A stretch of DNA of 62,032 nt from OLB6 sp964525565 (GTDB lineage: Bacteria > Bacteroidota > Ignavibacteria > Kapaibacteriales > Kapaibacteriaceae): the NCBI GenBank assembly GCA_964525565.1, contig CAZGHI010000014.1:1-62032 (forward strand), written 5' to 3'. The number at the start of each line of letters is the position of its first letter. The first letter of the stretch is position 1. This document shows, in pieces, positions 53,756 to 62,032 of this stretch. Made by a program: the position numbers and the translations under genes. The notes under the pieces were generated by a model. It made no database searches and had not been told where the DNA came from. It worked only from the letters and a program-made list of their open reading frames with translations.

Positions 53756-55597
53756 TCACATCAGCGCTTGAGCAATATAAAATGTTGTTGCCGATGCTCC
53801 GTACGCAAGCAGAAATGTTATGGCAAACGCTAGAGCAGGCCATCGCCACGAGCCTGTTTCCCTACGCATGATGGCAATTGTACTGATACATTGCAACGCA
53901 TATACGTAATACACCAATAAGCTCAATCCCAGCGGAAGCGGCATCACTGTTCGAAGCACATCCCGAAGAGGGCGATCAGACTGGCTGACGTCGGCGGCAT
54001 AAACCTGACCCATTGTGCTGATGAATGTTTCTCTTGCAGCATAGCTGGAGAGTACTCCAAGAGTAATCTTCCAATCGAATCCCAGTGGCGCAAACAAGGG
54101 CTGCACTGCTTTACCAACGTCAGCGGCAAAGGATTGTTCCAATTGGAGATGTTGAGCCTCGACAGGCGAAGTCCCGGGTGGAATTTCGGCCTGGGGCAGC
54201 GCCGTGAGTGTCCATAGAATGATCGAAAAACTTACTATTACTGTTCCTGCCATAACGATGAAATCACGCGTTCGCGTTACCATCACAGCAACCAGACTCT
54301 TCCATGTTGGCAGCCGATACGCAGGAAATTCAATGAGAAACGGAACCACAGCTCCTCGCAGTGCTGTGCGCTTTAACGTAAGCGCAACCATCAGTCCGCT
54401 GAATGCACCTAGCACGTATAACGATGCAAGTATCAGTCCGGGGAGCGACATCCATCCCCACAGGTACTGTGCAGGAATCACAGCACTGATGATAAGAACA
54501 TATACCGGTAGTCGTGCTGAGCAAGTCATTAGCGGCGCTGCCATGATGGTTGCCAGCCTATCCCGATACGAGGGTATGATGCGGGCCGACATAATGCCCG
54601 GTATTGCGCATGCAAACGATCCCAGCAATGGGATGAAGGATCGTCCTTGCAGTCCGAAAACACCCATGGCTCTGTCCACTAAAAACGCTGCACGAGCCAG
54701 GTAGCCACTCTCTTCCAAGAATGTTACTAACAAGTTCAGGATGAGTATTTGCGGAAGAAACACCAACACTGAACCAACTCCGCCAACAATGCCATGTGAG
54801 ATGAAGGAGGTGACAACGTGAGGAAGTGGCAGTGTGGTGACAATATCCTGTATGGAACCAAAGCCCCTTTCGATCACCTTCATGAGTGGGTCTGCCCATG
54901 TGAAAATGCTCTGAAAGAACAATGCCATGACAACGAGAAACACCAGTGATCCCCAAACAGGATGGAGCAGAACGGAATCGAGGCGGCGAGTGATTGTATC
55001 GGCAGCACCCTGCTTCACGAACTTTTGCACAACATCGGCTGCCCACGCATATCGTGATTCAATCGAGGTGAGATGGCTCAGAGGTTTTGGTACCGGAAGG
55101 GACTTCGTCAACCCTGCCCGAACATCGGCAATGCCAAGTCCTTTTGTGCCAACGACGGGTGCAACAGCAATGCCAAGCTCATGTGCTAGTCCGATATCGT
55201 CAACCCCCCCCCCTCGAGCGCGCAAAGAGTCCACCATGGTCAGTGCTGCTATCGTAGGAATACCCAGCGTAGAGAGTGAAGAGAATAAGACCAAGCACTT
55301 CTCCAAATCCGTAGCACTCATTACGGCAAGGATGATATCAGGCTTGGGGATGTGCCGATGTTGTCCACGAAGAACCTGTACTGTAAGCTGCTCGTCTTCC
55401 GATGTAGCATCAAGCGAGTAAACGCCCGGAACATCAATCAATTCAATAGATATTCCATCCTCTTCTATTCTGCCAATGATTGGTTCAACGGTAACGCCTG
55501 GGAAATTGCCTACCTTTTGTTTTAGGCCTGTGATAGCGTTAAACAACGTGCTTTTGCCAACGTTCGGAGTACCAACAACTGCAACTGTAATAGCCAT
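53756..55597 (-). CDS. feoB: Ferrous iron transporter FeoB
   Basis: Inner-membrane GTPase-permease for Fe(II), 613 residues (short side of the family). G1 GTPNVGKST at about 9-17, G2 region GNFPGVTVEP and G3 DVPGVYSLD are typical. The G4 motif, usually NMxD, reads TMVD (ALTMVDS near 119), with ACC in place of AAC, so guanine recognition may be altered. The membrane part has LGSFACAIPGIMSAR with the conserved Cys and the Gate motifs. A run of ten G (minus strand; 55204-55213) encodes RGGGV without frame change. ATG overlaps the feoA stop in TAATG. Confidence 0.92.
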   Translation of the reverse strand: MAITVAVVGTPNVGKSTLFNAITGLKQKVGNFPGVTVEPIIGRIEEDGISIELIDVPGVYSLDATSEDEQLTVQVLRGQHRHIPKPDIILAVMSATDLEKCLVLFSSLSTLGIPTIAALTMVDSLRARGGGVDDIGLAHELGIAVAPVVGTKGLGIADVRAGLTKSLPVPKPLSHLTSIESRYAWAADVVQKFVKQGAADTITRRLDSVLLHPVWGSLVFLVVMALFFQSIFTWADPLMKVIERGFGSIQDIVTTLPLPHVVTSFISHGIVGGVGSVLVFLPQILILNLLVTFLEESGYLARAAFLVDRAMGVFGLQGRSFIPLLGSFACAIPGIMSARIIPSYRDRLATIMAAPLMTCSARLPVYVLIISAVIPAQYLWGWMSLPGLILASLYVLGAFSGLMVALTLKRTALRGAVVPFLIEFPAYRLPTWKSLVAVMVTRTRDFIVMAGTVIVSFSIILWTLTALPQAEIPPGTSPVEAQHLQLEQSFAADVGKAVQPLFAPLGFDWKITLGVLSSYAARETFISTMGQVYAADVSQSDRPLRDVLRTVMPLPLGLSLLVYYVYALQCISTIAIMRRETGSWRWPALAFAITFLLAYGASATTFYIAQALM

Positions 55598-55863
55598 TAG
55601 TTACCTTGCTCTACACTCTGTAATTCTTGCCACTCTGGTTCAGGAACAACAACAACCGAAACATCTCCAAGCCGAATGCCTAGAGTGCGGGATGGTAACT
55701 GAATCTCCATCGGTCCGCCAAACGGCAAACGTCTCACTATGGTACATTGCGTGCCAACCAGTAATCCAAGTTCCCGGATCCGTTGCAGATGTACTGCATT
55801 GCCGTTCATAGCAACAACACGAAGTGGCACCGAGAGCGGAGCAGTGTGCAAAGAAAATGGCAT
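55597..55863 (-). CDS. feoA: FeoA-type SH3-like protein
   Basis: An 88-residue cytosolic partner of FeoB. Residues: MPFSLHTAPLSVPLRVVAMNG, then HLQRIRELGLLVGTQCTIVR and the strand LGIRLGDVSVVVV, the usual FeoA layout of an SH3-like barrel. ATG at 55863 is used, as the further start at 55869 is TTG. The stop overlaps feoB as TAATG. It starts divergently from the Y-family polymerase gene, 130 bp away. Confidence 0.88.
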   Translation of the reverse strand: MPFSLHTAPLSVPLRVVAMNGNAVHLQRIRELGLLVGTQCTIVRRLPFGGPMEIQLPSRTLGIRLGDVSVVVVPEPEWQELQSVEQGN

Positions 55864-55993
55864 GATCAATAGCTGGTTAAAGAGGGTACGAATCTACGCA
55901 CCGGAGACCGATGGTTCTGTGTACATTGCATGGCAACACATCCCCGTGAACTGCCGTTACAGTTGTTGCTTTTATTGGTGACGGGTAGAAGGT

Positions 55994-57226
55994 ATGGTAC
56001 ACTCGCTTTTCATTGACTTTAACTCCTACTTTGCTTCGGTGGAGCAGCAGCTTAACCCTGGTCTGCGCGGTAAGCCCATTGCAGTGGTACCCGTTATGGC
56101 CGACACAACGGCGATCATTGCTGCCAGCTACGAAGCAAAAGCCTATGGCATCAGAACGGGCACAAGAGTCTTCGAAGCCAAACGGCGGTGTCCGGATCTG
56201 ATGTTCGTTCAGGCCAGACACGCTGAGTACGTTCGTTTTCACCACAAGCTTGTGGAGACAGTGAACACCGTGATTCCGGTAAAGCGAGTGCTCAGCATAG
56301 ACGAAATGGTGTGCGATCTCCTCGGTCGGCAACGCATTCCCGATAACGCCCGAAGTATTGCAACTACGATAAAGCAAACTGTTTACAGAGTTGTTGGTTC
56401 AGAGATGCGGTGCAGCATTGGAATTGCTCCGAACGACTACCTTGCGAAAACGGCAAGTGATATGCAAAAGCCCGACGGCCTGGTAACAATTCTGCCTGAC
56501 GATTTGCCTGATATTCTGTTCGGTCTGGAACTTCGCGACCTCGTGGGAATTGGCAGGAAAATGCATGATCGTTTGTACAGGGCTGGTATCTACACCGTTC
56601 AGCAACTCTGCATGTCTTCGAAAGAAACACTGCGCAAGGTTTGGGGTGGAATTGAGGGCGAACTCATGTTTGCCCGTCTCCGCGGTGAACCGGTACCATA
56701 CACGGAAACAAAGAAGAGCAGCATTTCTCATGAACATGTGCTCGAGCCGCTTCTGCGCAATCGCGATGGCGTTGTTGGTGTACTTCACAGACTTCTGCAA
56801 AAGGCAGCAATGCGTTTGCGATCATACGGTTTAATCACGTCGCAAGTAACGGTTACCATCAAGTGCCGAAACGGCGAAAAGTGGAAACAATCCACGAACA
56901 TCACGGCAACACAGGATTCGGTTCAGCTTACTCAGGTGCTTACCAACGCACTACGCGATTGGGAAATGCCTAAGTCGTCGGTACCAATAAAGGCACGGAT
57001 TGAGCTCACAAATCTTTTGCCGGCTGCATCGGCTACCGTGCCACTGTTTTCGTCTATAGGCCCTGCCCGTGAACTCCTGAACGAATCTCTCGACAAACTC
57101 AACACAAAGTATGGTAAAAATACGGTGTACATTGGGCCTGCCTGGAATGCCTTAAGCAGCGCTCCAATGCGCATAGCATTCAACCACATTCCTGATATCG
57201 AAACCGACGAAGACCGGACTGAATAA
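55994..57226 (+). CDS. Y-family (DinB/UmuC-like) DNA polymerase
   Basis: A 410-residue lesion-bypass polymerase. The palm has DFNSYFASVEQQLNP (first metal Asp) and VLSIDEMVCDL (catalytic Asp-Glu near 103), with IGIAPNDYLAKTASDMQKPDG, and the helix-hairpin-helix ELRDLVGIGRKMHDRL. The little finger region runs to about 380 and the tail reads APMRIAFNHIPD. No umuD, imuA or lexA-type gene is nearby, so partner and SOS control cannot be inferred. It is not clearly DinB or UmuC, so no symbol is given. Confidence 0.88.
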   Translation: MVHSLFIDFNSYFASVEQQLNPGLRGKPIAVVPVMADTTAIIAASYEAKAYGIRTGTRVFEAKRRCPDLMFVQARHAEYVRFHHKLVETVNTVIPVKRVLSIDEMVCDLLGRQRIPDNARSIATTIKQTVYRVVGSEMRCSIGIAPNDYLAKTASDMQKPDGLVTILPDDLPDILFGLELRDLVGIGRKMHDRLYRAGIYTVQQLCMSSKETLRKVWGGIEGELMFARLRGEPVPYTETKKSSISHEHVLEPLLRNRDGVVGVLHRLLQKAAMRLRSYGLITSQVTVTIKCRNGEKWKQSTNITATQDSVQLTQVLTNALRDWEMPKSSVPIKARIELTNLLPAASATVPLFSSIGPARELLNESLDKLNTKYGKNTVYIGPAWNALSSAPMRIAFNHIPDIETDEDRTE

Positions 57227-57238
57227 CACCACCCTGCC

Positions 57239-58969
57239 TCACACATCAAACCAAACGGTGTGTAGCATGAGCCTGTCCATTGCGTTGTGGAGGTAACCGC
57301 GTACGTACGGCTGAAGAAAACGGTAGTCTTCATCATGGAAGATGAGTATCATTGGTGCCTGATCTATTGCAATCTGCTCTGCCTTTCTATACAACTCCAT
57401 TCTCTTTGCACGATCAATAGTGCCAATGGCCTGTTCGAAAACACGATCGAAGTCGGCATTCACAAAGCGTGTTGAGTTTATGGGACTGATGCCGGTTCCC
57501 GTGGGAACCAGCTTTCCGTAAAACAGATTCAGGAAGGTTTCCGGATCCGGATAATCAGCAACCCATCCCAGTCGGAAGAACGAGGCTTGTCCTTGATCAA
57601 TTTTTTTAAGGTGCTGTCCGAATTCAACCTGCTCCAGGCGAACATGTACGTTCAGATTCTCCTGCAGCATGGACTGTATTGCTTCCGCGATCTGAACGTT
57701 TCTCCCTCCCCCAGCATTGAGTTGTAGCGTTATCTCAGGTAGCCCCTTACCATTTGGATAGCCTGCCTGAGCAAGAAGCGTTCTGGCAGCTTCCGGATGA
57801 AAACGGTACCCCCGAACGGCACCATACTCATAACCAGGCATGGACTGTGGAACGATTCCATGTTCTGCAGGACCCGCTGCCTGACCACGCAACACATATC
57901 GGATGATTCTCCGCCTGTCAATAGCCATGTTTAAGGCCTTTCGAATGCGAACGTCCTTAAAGATGGTGTCGGTGCAGAGGAAACCATAGAACTGCGTACT
58001 CAGCGCTGGAACGTGCAGTAATGTAAATCGAGAGTAGGCACCTTTTGGTTGTTTACGATGATCGACAAGTTCCGCAAAGTACTCGTTGGGGATGCGGTAC
58101 GACTCTTCAAGATTGCCTGCTGCAAACTCCAGCAATTGCATCTTATCATCTTTCACAAACGAAAATCGAACGTGCTGCAGAAACGGAAGTCTGTTACCAA
58201 ATTCATCCGTTTTCCAGTACCGTGGGTTTCGTTCGAGGATGAGTACTCTGTCTGGCTCCCAACGAACAAATCGAAACGGACCTGTTCCTACCGGGTGTTT
58301 AAAAAAGTTTTCCCCGTAGGCGACAACGGCTTCCGGCGGGTGAATACCCATTCCCGTAAGAGCAAGATAGTGTTCGAAAGGGGCAAAGGCAGACGTAAGC
58401 CTGACCTGAAATGTTGAATCATCTACAACGTGAAAACCCTCAACATCACGTCCCTTCATGTTGTTGGCTCGCTGTGCAGCCTGCCGCGAAGCTTCGAAGT
58501 ACTCTTTAGCGCCAACAACCTTATCACGGAAATAGCCAACGTTCTTTGATTGAGTTCTGCTGTCGCAAACACGCGTTAGCGAGAACTTAACATCGGCAGC
58601 CGTTAATCGCCTACCTCTGCCGTTCGGGAAACAGGGATCGTCGTGGAACCAGACGTCCGTTCGCAGATGATAGGTGTAGGTTAAACCGTCTTCACTCACC
58701 TCCCACTGCTTGGCTAGTTCAGGTATCAACTGAAGATTTGTATCAATACTTACTAGCCGATCATAAATATTTTGAGCTACGTGGCTGCTGGTAACGTCAT
58801 TAATGAGAACCGGGTCCAGCGAACTCACCTCTCCCACCTCATTAAGTCTGTACACACCACCATACTTCTTGCCACCGGCTGCGCTCACGAACGTGCCTTC
58901 CGGCTTTCCCGGTTCTGTGCATCCAACCGTTACCAGCACCGTTACAACCAATAGGAAGCCATTTCTCAT
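57239..58969 (-). CDS. Family 5 extracellular solute-binding lipoprotein (peptide/oligopeptide type)
   Basis: A 576-residue lipoprotein with signal MRNGFLLVVTVLVTVGC (lipid Cys 17). It has the typical OppA/DppA-like pattern: VSSLDPVLINDVTSSHVAQNIYDRL, PELAKQWEVSEDGLTYTYHL, VKFSLTRV, NFFKHPVGTGPFRFVRWEPD, FKDVRIRKALNMAIDRRRI and APMILIFHDEDYR. ATG at 59023 (overlapping the OmpA gene stop as ATGA) is in frame and may be the annotated start; 58969 better fits a lipoprotein. No ABC permease genes are in the window, so it may work with a distant transporter. Confidence 0.88.
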   Translation of the reverse strand: MRNGFLLVVTVLVTVGCTEPGKPEGTFVSAAGGKKYGGVYRLNEVGEVSSLDPVLINDVTSSHVAQNIYDRLVSIDTNLQLIPELAKQWEVSEDGLTYTYHLRTDVWFHDDPCFPNGRGRRLTAADVKFSLTRVCDSRTQSKNVGYFRDKVVGAKEYFEASRQAAQRANNMKGRDVEGFHVVDDSTFQVRLTSAFAPFEHYLALTGMGIHPPEAVVAYGENFFKHPVGTGPFRFVRWEPDRVLILERNPRYWKTDEFGNRLPFLQHVRFSFVKDDKMQLLEFAAGNLEESYRIPNEYFAELVDHRKQPKGAYSRFTLLHVPALSTQFYGFLCTDTIFKDVRIRKALNMAIDRRRIIRYVLRGQAAGPAEHGIVPQSMPGYEYGAVRGYRFHPEAARTLLAQAGYPNGKGLPEITLQLNAGGGRNVQIAEAIQSMLQENLNVHVRLEQVEFGQHLKKIDQGQASFFRLGWVADYPDPETFLNLFYGKLVPTGTGISPINSTRFVNADFDRVFEQAIGTIDRAKRMELYRKAEQIAIDQAPMILIFHDEDYRFLQPYVRGYLHNAMDRLMLHTVWFDV

Positions 58970-59022
58970 GGCTGGCCACCGATGTACGTTACCGGGTGTT
59001 GCTAAACAGGCATATGCAAACA

Positions 59023-61197
59023 TCAGCGAACCGGCGTTTCAATTTCAATTTGTACGGTACGGGAATACGAACGTCCTTCAGGTGTGTCGTTGTCAAACAG
59101 CAAGCGTTCTGAGCCAACGGGTTCAATGGTAACCCGCCCATCCGGCAACCCCAAAACCCGCTGTGCTTCTACACACCGTTTTCTAGCTAGATTTCGATTG
59201 TATTCTGCATTGCCCTGCCGGTCTGCATACCCAACGATGCGCACCTTGCTCTCTGGTTGAATTCTGCTTTTTACTCTATCCATCACTCGTTGGTTTTCGG
59301 CACTGAGTTGAGCGGAGTTGAATTCAAACACAATCAGGGAATAGCGTTCTATGAGCTTACCGCCTTCTTCCCGAGATTTCATAAGCTGAACCGTAACGTA
59401 GTCAACATCAATCGTGTCCGACACGGTCTTCTCTTGTCCAATCTCGTTTCGAACGGTAACAGAGGCTACAACAGGCTTATTGTTCTTTGGTCGCGCCCCA
59501 TTGGCTGCATCCCAGTTTATCGGAGTTGGGCGTCCTTCGCCTTTGCTTTCCACCAGCTTGTTTGCGCCTTGCCGTATCGAAGCGTCCCATGTGGCAATAT
59601 CCTGTCCACCCGTTACCGATGGCTTTACCGTAAGGGACTGTGGAGATACAATCAAGTCTTTGTCTTTAAACTCCACCGGTTCAAGAATTGATGGATCGTT
59701 GCTGGTGATCTCCACACGTCTATTTTCAGCCTGGCCGTCGGCAGTTACCGGATTTGCCGGACTAGCCGGTAGCAAGCGCCACTGAACCTTAACCTGCGAC
59801 TGTTCAAGACGATACGATGCCGTAAGATAGTCGCGCACCGCTTCTGCCCTGCGTTGAGCAAGTTCACGGTTGTTCTTTTCTTCGTCCAAATTGTCGGTGC
59901 ACCCCGTAACCGTTATTACGGCCGAAGGATTCCTTGATAATCTATGACCAATAACATTCAGCAGATTTCGATACACATCAATCTGATCGCGCGACAGATC
60001 CATCGTTCGAAAATCTTTGGCCTGATCCTGATCCAGAAGGATTTGCGAGGTAGAGTCCAATGAACTATTACCGCGTGTAAAAAATACCTGTGGCAGCAGC
60101 GGATAGTTTTCAATCACATCTAACTCTTCTACGCGGACTGTATCAACTCTTCGCATCTGCCCCGCTGGGTCAACAGTTTCGAAGGTCAATGCTATCTCAG
60201 GAGCAAAGGGACGCGGAGTTTCACGCACATAGGACTCGCGAACCCACGTTGTAATATACCGGAAGTCGGCTTCGTTGCGGACGCTGTCTTCGTACTCCCG
60301 CTTGGAGAGGAATACTTGATCTCCGCGCAGATTCGGTTTTTCAACAATAACAGTATCACGAGATATTACTGTGTCTCGTATGATTTGCGGATCCTTTGGT
60401 GTATAGACACCATATCGTAACGAAGCGCCAAGCTGGAATGAGCTTACCGACCAATCCACAGAACTCACCTTCGTGAGTGGGATGTAGTAACGAACTTCAG
60501 GTACTATCGAAATCCTGCCTTTTGTTAATAGTTCGTAGCTCAAACCCAGAACGGCGTGCATTTGTAAAGGCTGTTGATCCGGGATTGCTCCTGCGTATTG
60601 ATTCCGAATAGCCGATCCATCAAGAAATGTATATCCATCCGGAGAAAAAAGCGTTTCAGCCTGGTCGTATGAACTGTTCATCACGTAGCCGCCGCGCAGA
60701 CCACCGGTGAGCCAGAAGAACTGCAACACACGATAGGCCATTGTTGGTTCAAGTACAACCATTGGTAGCGATGCTGAAAGTGAGTGCTCGACTTCGATGT
60801 CGCGACGCTCTTGTGTTGGTAATGGCCCATCGGACAGTACTGGTTCGTTCCCGATGTCTTCCTGCCTTTTCAGCGTGCCGCTCATGGTTGTAAACCCCAA
60901 CCGCGACTGAAATCGCAGGTCACGCATGATCGGAATTTCGAAAAGACCGGCAATTACTGGAACCAACGCTGTTGCATCTCTGTATTCAGTACAACACGAA
61001 GGCACGCCGGGAAGTGCTCCAAACGACGCATTGTGCAAGTTGATTCCAAGTGCAGCGTACGCTCCTACAAAGTAACGCAGATACAACGTCCGGCCGGTAC
61101 CCTCTTCGGTGAGCGTTTCCTGTGCCGAGGTCCCCCATGCACCTACGGACAGCATTATGATGATGAGAGCTTTAGAAAGTTGTCGGTTTTCAGCCAT
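59023..61197 (-). CDS. Outer-membrane barrel protein with two OmpA domains
   Basis: A 724-residue protein from ATG 61197, which starts the signal (MAENRQLSKALIIIMLSVGAWGTSAQ). Residues about 30-290 form a barrel with terminal LGASLRYGVYT. After a linker (PQIIRDTVISRDTVIVEKP) comes the first OmpA-like domain at about 365-490 (VFFTRGNSSLDSTS, ITVTGCTDNLDEEKNNRELAQRRA), a spacer of about 120 residues (IVSPQSLTVKPSVTGGQD) and the second OmpA domain at about 610-720 (LIVFEFNSAQLSAENQRVM, IVGYADRQGNAEYNRNLARKRC). It follows a T9SS cargo gene by 19 bp. The plan equals that of the gene at 33720-35632. Confidence 0.88.
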   Translation of the reverse strand: MAENRQLSKALIIIMLSVGAWGTSAQETLTEEGTGRTLYLRYFVGAYAALGINLHNASFGALPGVPSCCTEYRDATALVPVIAGLFEIPIMRDLRFQSRLGFTTMSGTLKRQEDIGNEPVLSDGPLPTQERRDIEVEHSLSASLPMVVLEPTMAYRVLQFFWLTGGLRGGYVMNSSYDQAETLFSPDGYTFLDGSAIRNQYAGAIPDQQPLQMHAVLGLSYELLTKGRISIVPEVRYYIPLTKVSSVDWSVSSFQLGASLRYGVYTPKDPQIIRDTVISRDTVIVEKPNLRGDQVFLSKREYEDSVRNEADFRYITTWVRESYVRETPRPFAPEIALTFETVDPAGQMRRVDTVRVEELDVIENYPLLPQVFFTRGNSSLDSTSQILLDQDQAKDFRTMDLSRDQIDVYRNLLNVIGHRLSRNPSAVITVTGCTDNLDEEKNNRELAQRRAEAVRDYLTASYRLEQSQVKVQWRLLPASPANPVTADGQAENRRVEITSNDPSILEPVEFKDKDLIVSPQSLTVKPSVTGGQDIATWDASIRQGANKLVESKGEGRPTPINWDAANGARPKNNKPVVASVTVRNEIGQEKTVSDTIDVDYVTVQLMKSREEGGKLIERYSLIVFEFNSAQLSAENQRVMDRVKSRIQPESKVRIVGYADRQGNAEYNRNLARKRCVEAQRVLGLPDGRVTIEPVGSERLLFDNDTPEGRSYSRTVQIEIETPVR

Positions 61198-61216
61198 CGT
61201 GGAAATTATTTGTGTG

Positions 61217-62032
61217 TCAGTGTACAACAAGTACGGTAGCCATCCGCTGGCGAGTTGGCGTTGAAAGTCGAAGCGTGTACATGCCAGATGCAAGAGAACG
61301 CGAATCAATCATGAAGTGCCGCTGCGGGTCGCCCTGCTGATGGGTAAATGCTGTGCTGTAAAACGTTGCACCGTGAACGTCAACTAATTCAAGAGTATGA
61401 ATTCCTTTCTCAAAGACATCAACAAGAACGGTGAGCACATCGGTAACCGGAGAGGGCTGTGGTTGAATGCCCAATATTCCGGCTTTCGTTACCAATCGTT
61501 GTCCGCCTTCTTCACAGATATCTATTTTCAACCAGCCGTCGCGTTGCCTCGTTGTGTACGTTGAACCTGATTGCGACATTTCTGCAAATGCAATGTCGAG
61601 ATCGGTGCTATCCACAGAGCCTAATGTTGCCTGTCCGATAAGCTCAAACAGCACCGTTTCCTGATCGGTGATGGTAACATTCGTAAGCTCGACTTCGATT
61701 TCGGTAATTCCTCCGGTACTAACGTTTCTGAGAAGAACTCCGGGCGATACTCGTTGGATAACGAATAGCGATGTAAGATATCGGATGATAAGCCTGCCGC
61801 TTGCCGATACCGACGTTGCTGCACCGGATACTATCTGAGCACGCACAGGAATCACCAGATTGTCTTCTGAAGGCAGCACCACAATCTGCGGCATCCTAAT
61901 CTCGAACTCAACATTCAACCTTCCGGTACCACTCAACGCCACTGCTTTCACATCATCACATGGTTGGTCGAATGCAATCAACAGTGTGTCGGTGTAGGAC
62001 GCGACCTCGAACGCGATCTCGACACGCCCCGA
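61217..62032 (-). CDS. C-terminal part of a T9SS cargo protein (5' end off window)
   Basis: The frame is open from base 62032 to the stop at 61217-61219 (271 codons). Its start, SGRVEIAFEVASYTDTLLIA, followed by VKAVALSGTGRL, resembles choice-of-anchor D/ASPM-type Ig repeats. After a further beta-rich region (ITEIEVELTNVTITDQETVLFEL, in parts) the last 80 residues (ILGIQPQPSPVTDVLTVLVD, then LASGMYTLRLS) are a T9SS type A sorting domain. It is the upstream gene of a unit with the double-OmpA protein and the binding lipoprotein. Overall function not visible. Confidence 0.75.
   Translation of the reverse strand, partial: SGRVEIAFEVASYTDTLLIAFDQPCDDVKAVALSGTGRLNVEFEIRMPQIVVLPSEDNLVIPVRAQIVSGAATSVSASGRLIIRYLTSLFVIQRVSPGVLLRNVSTGGITEIEVELTNVTITDQETVLFELIGQATLGSVDSTDLDIAFAEMSQSGSTYTTRQRDGWLKIDICEEGGQRLVTKAGILGIQPQPSPVTDVLTVLVDVFEKGIHTLELVDVHGATFYSTAFTHQQGDPQRHFMIDSRSLASGMYTLRLSTPTRQRMATVLVVH

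Noticed and set aside
55204..55213. Run of ten C in feoB as a phase-variation tract
   Set aside because: The frame is intact through it and the tract encodes a tolerated Gly run; no evidence of switching.
1..62032. CRISPR arrays, tRNA or rRNA genes, insertion sequences, prophage
   Set aside because: No regularly spaced repeats, no tRNA T-arm pattern in the spacers, and no transposase, integrase or phage-like product on either strand.

Overview
The window looks like a chromosomal contig of a Gram-negative bacterium of the Bacteroidota/Chlorobiota (FCB) group. I infer this from exported proteins with type IX secretion (T9SS) type A C-terminal domains, a BBP2-type porin, DUF2911 and DUF5683 proteins, OmpA fusions, MenA/MenG menaquinone genes, and TAnnTTTG-like promoter elements with few clear Shine-Dalgarno sites. 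A Kapabacteria-like lineage is possible but I cannot prove it from sequence alone. The assembly is a draft: there are four N runs (22268-22277, 31145-31154, 41712-41736, 44529-44561), and three genes are broken by likely frameshifts, two of them at or near homopolymers. No rRNA, tRNA, CRISPR, insertion sequence or prophage gene was seen.

Layout. 1-8.9 kb: a partial exported choice-of-anchor I/phytase-like protein, menA-menG, a large T9SS propeller protein with a LOG-family enzyme behind it, and a pair made of a BBP2 porin and a small exported helical protein. 9-15.1 kb: a fused TMD-NBD-TMD-NBD ABC exporter of eukaryote-like ABCC type, then murB and fumC. 15.5-26.3 kb, all on the minus strand: an RND tripartite efflux set (adaptor, pump, outer-membrane factor) split by a nested module of DUF2911 protein, PIG-L deacetylase, a 36-residue membrane peptide and a sodium:solute symporter. 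26.4-29.8 kb: an HMA metal-binding protein and gcvP with a strong terminator. 30-35.6 kb: two tandem propeller-like exported proteins, a DivIC/FtsB-like protein, RidA, a DUF5683 protein and a barrel/double-OmpA gene broken at a C13 tract. 35.6-40.5 kb: gene-poor, with YbjN-like/PspA, recR, two convergent NTF2-like lipoproteins and a small membrane protein. 40.6-50.1 kb: typA, two paralogous exported proteins and a MacA/MacB-like export system with one ATPase and two permeases. 50.2-62 kb: an exported beta-helix protein, mgtE, feoAB with a broken membrane gene, a Y-family polymerase, a peptide-type binding lipoprotein, a double-OmpA protein and the end of a T9SS cargo protein.

How the genes work together. 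Most of the window concerns the cell envelope: export through RND, MacAB and ABCC pumps, T9SS cargo, OmpA anchoring to peptidoglycan, murB and DivIC for wall and division, and PspA for membrane stress. Ion handling is served by feoAB, mgtE and the HMA protein. Stop/start overlaps of the ATGA, GTGA, TTGA or TAATG type are very common and imply tight translational coupling. The best candidates for something undescribed are the DUF2911/PIG-L/36-aa/SSS module nested in the efflux operon and the ABCC-type exporter.
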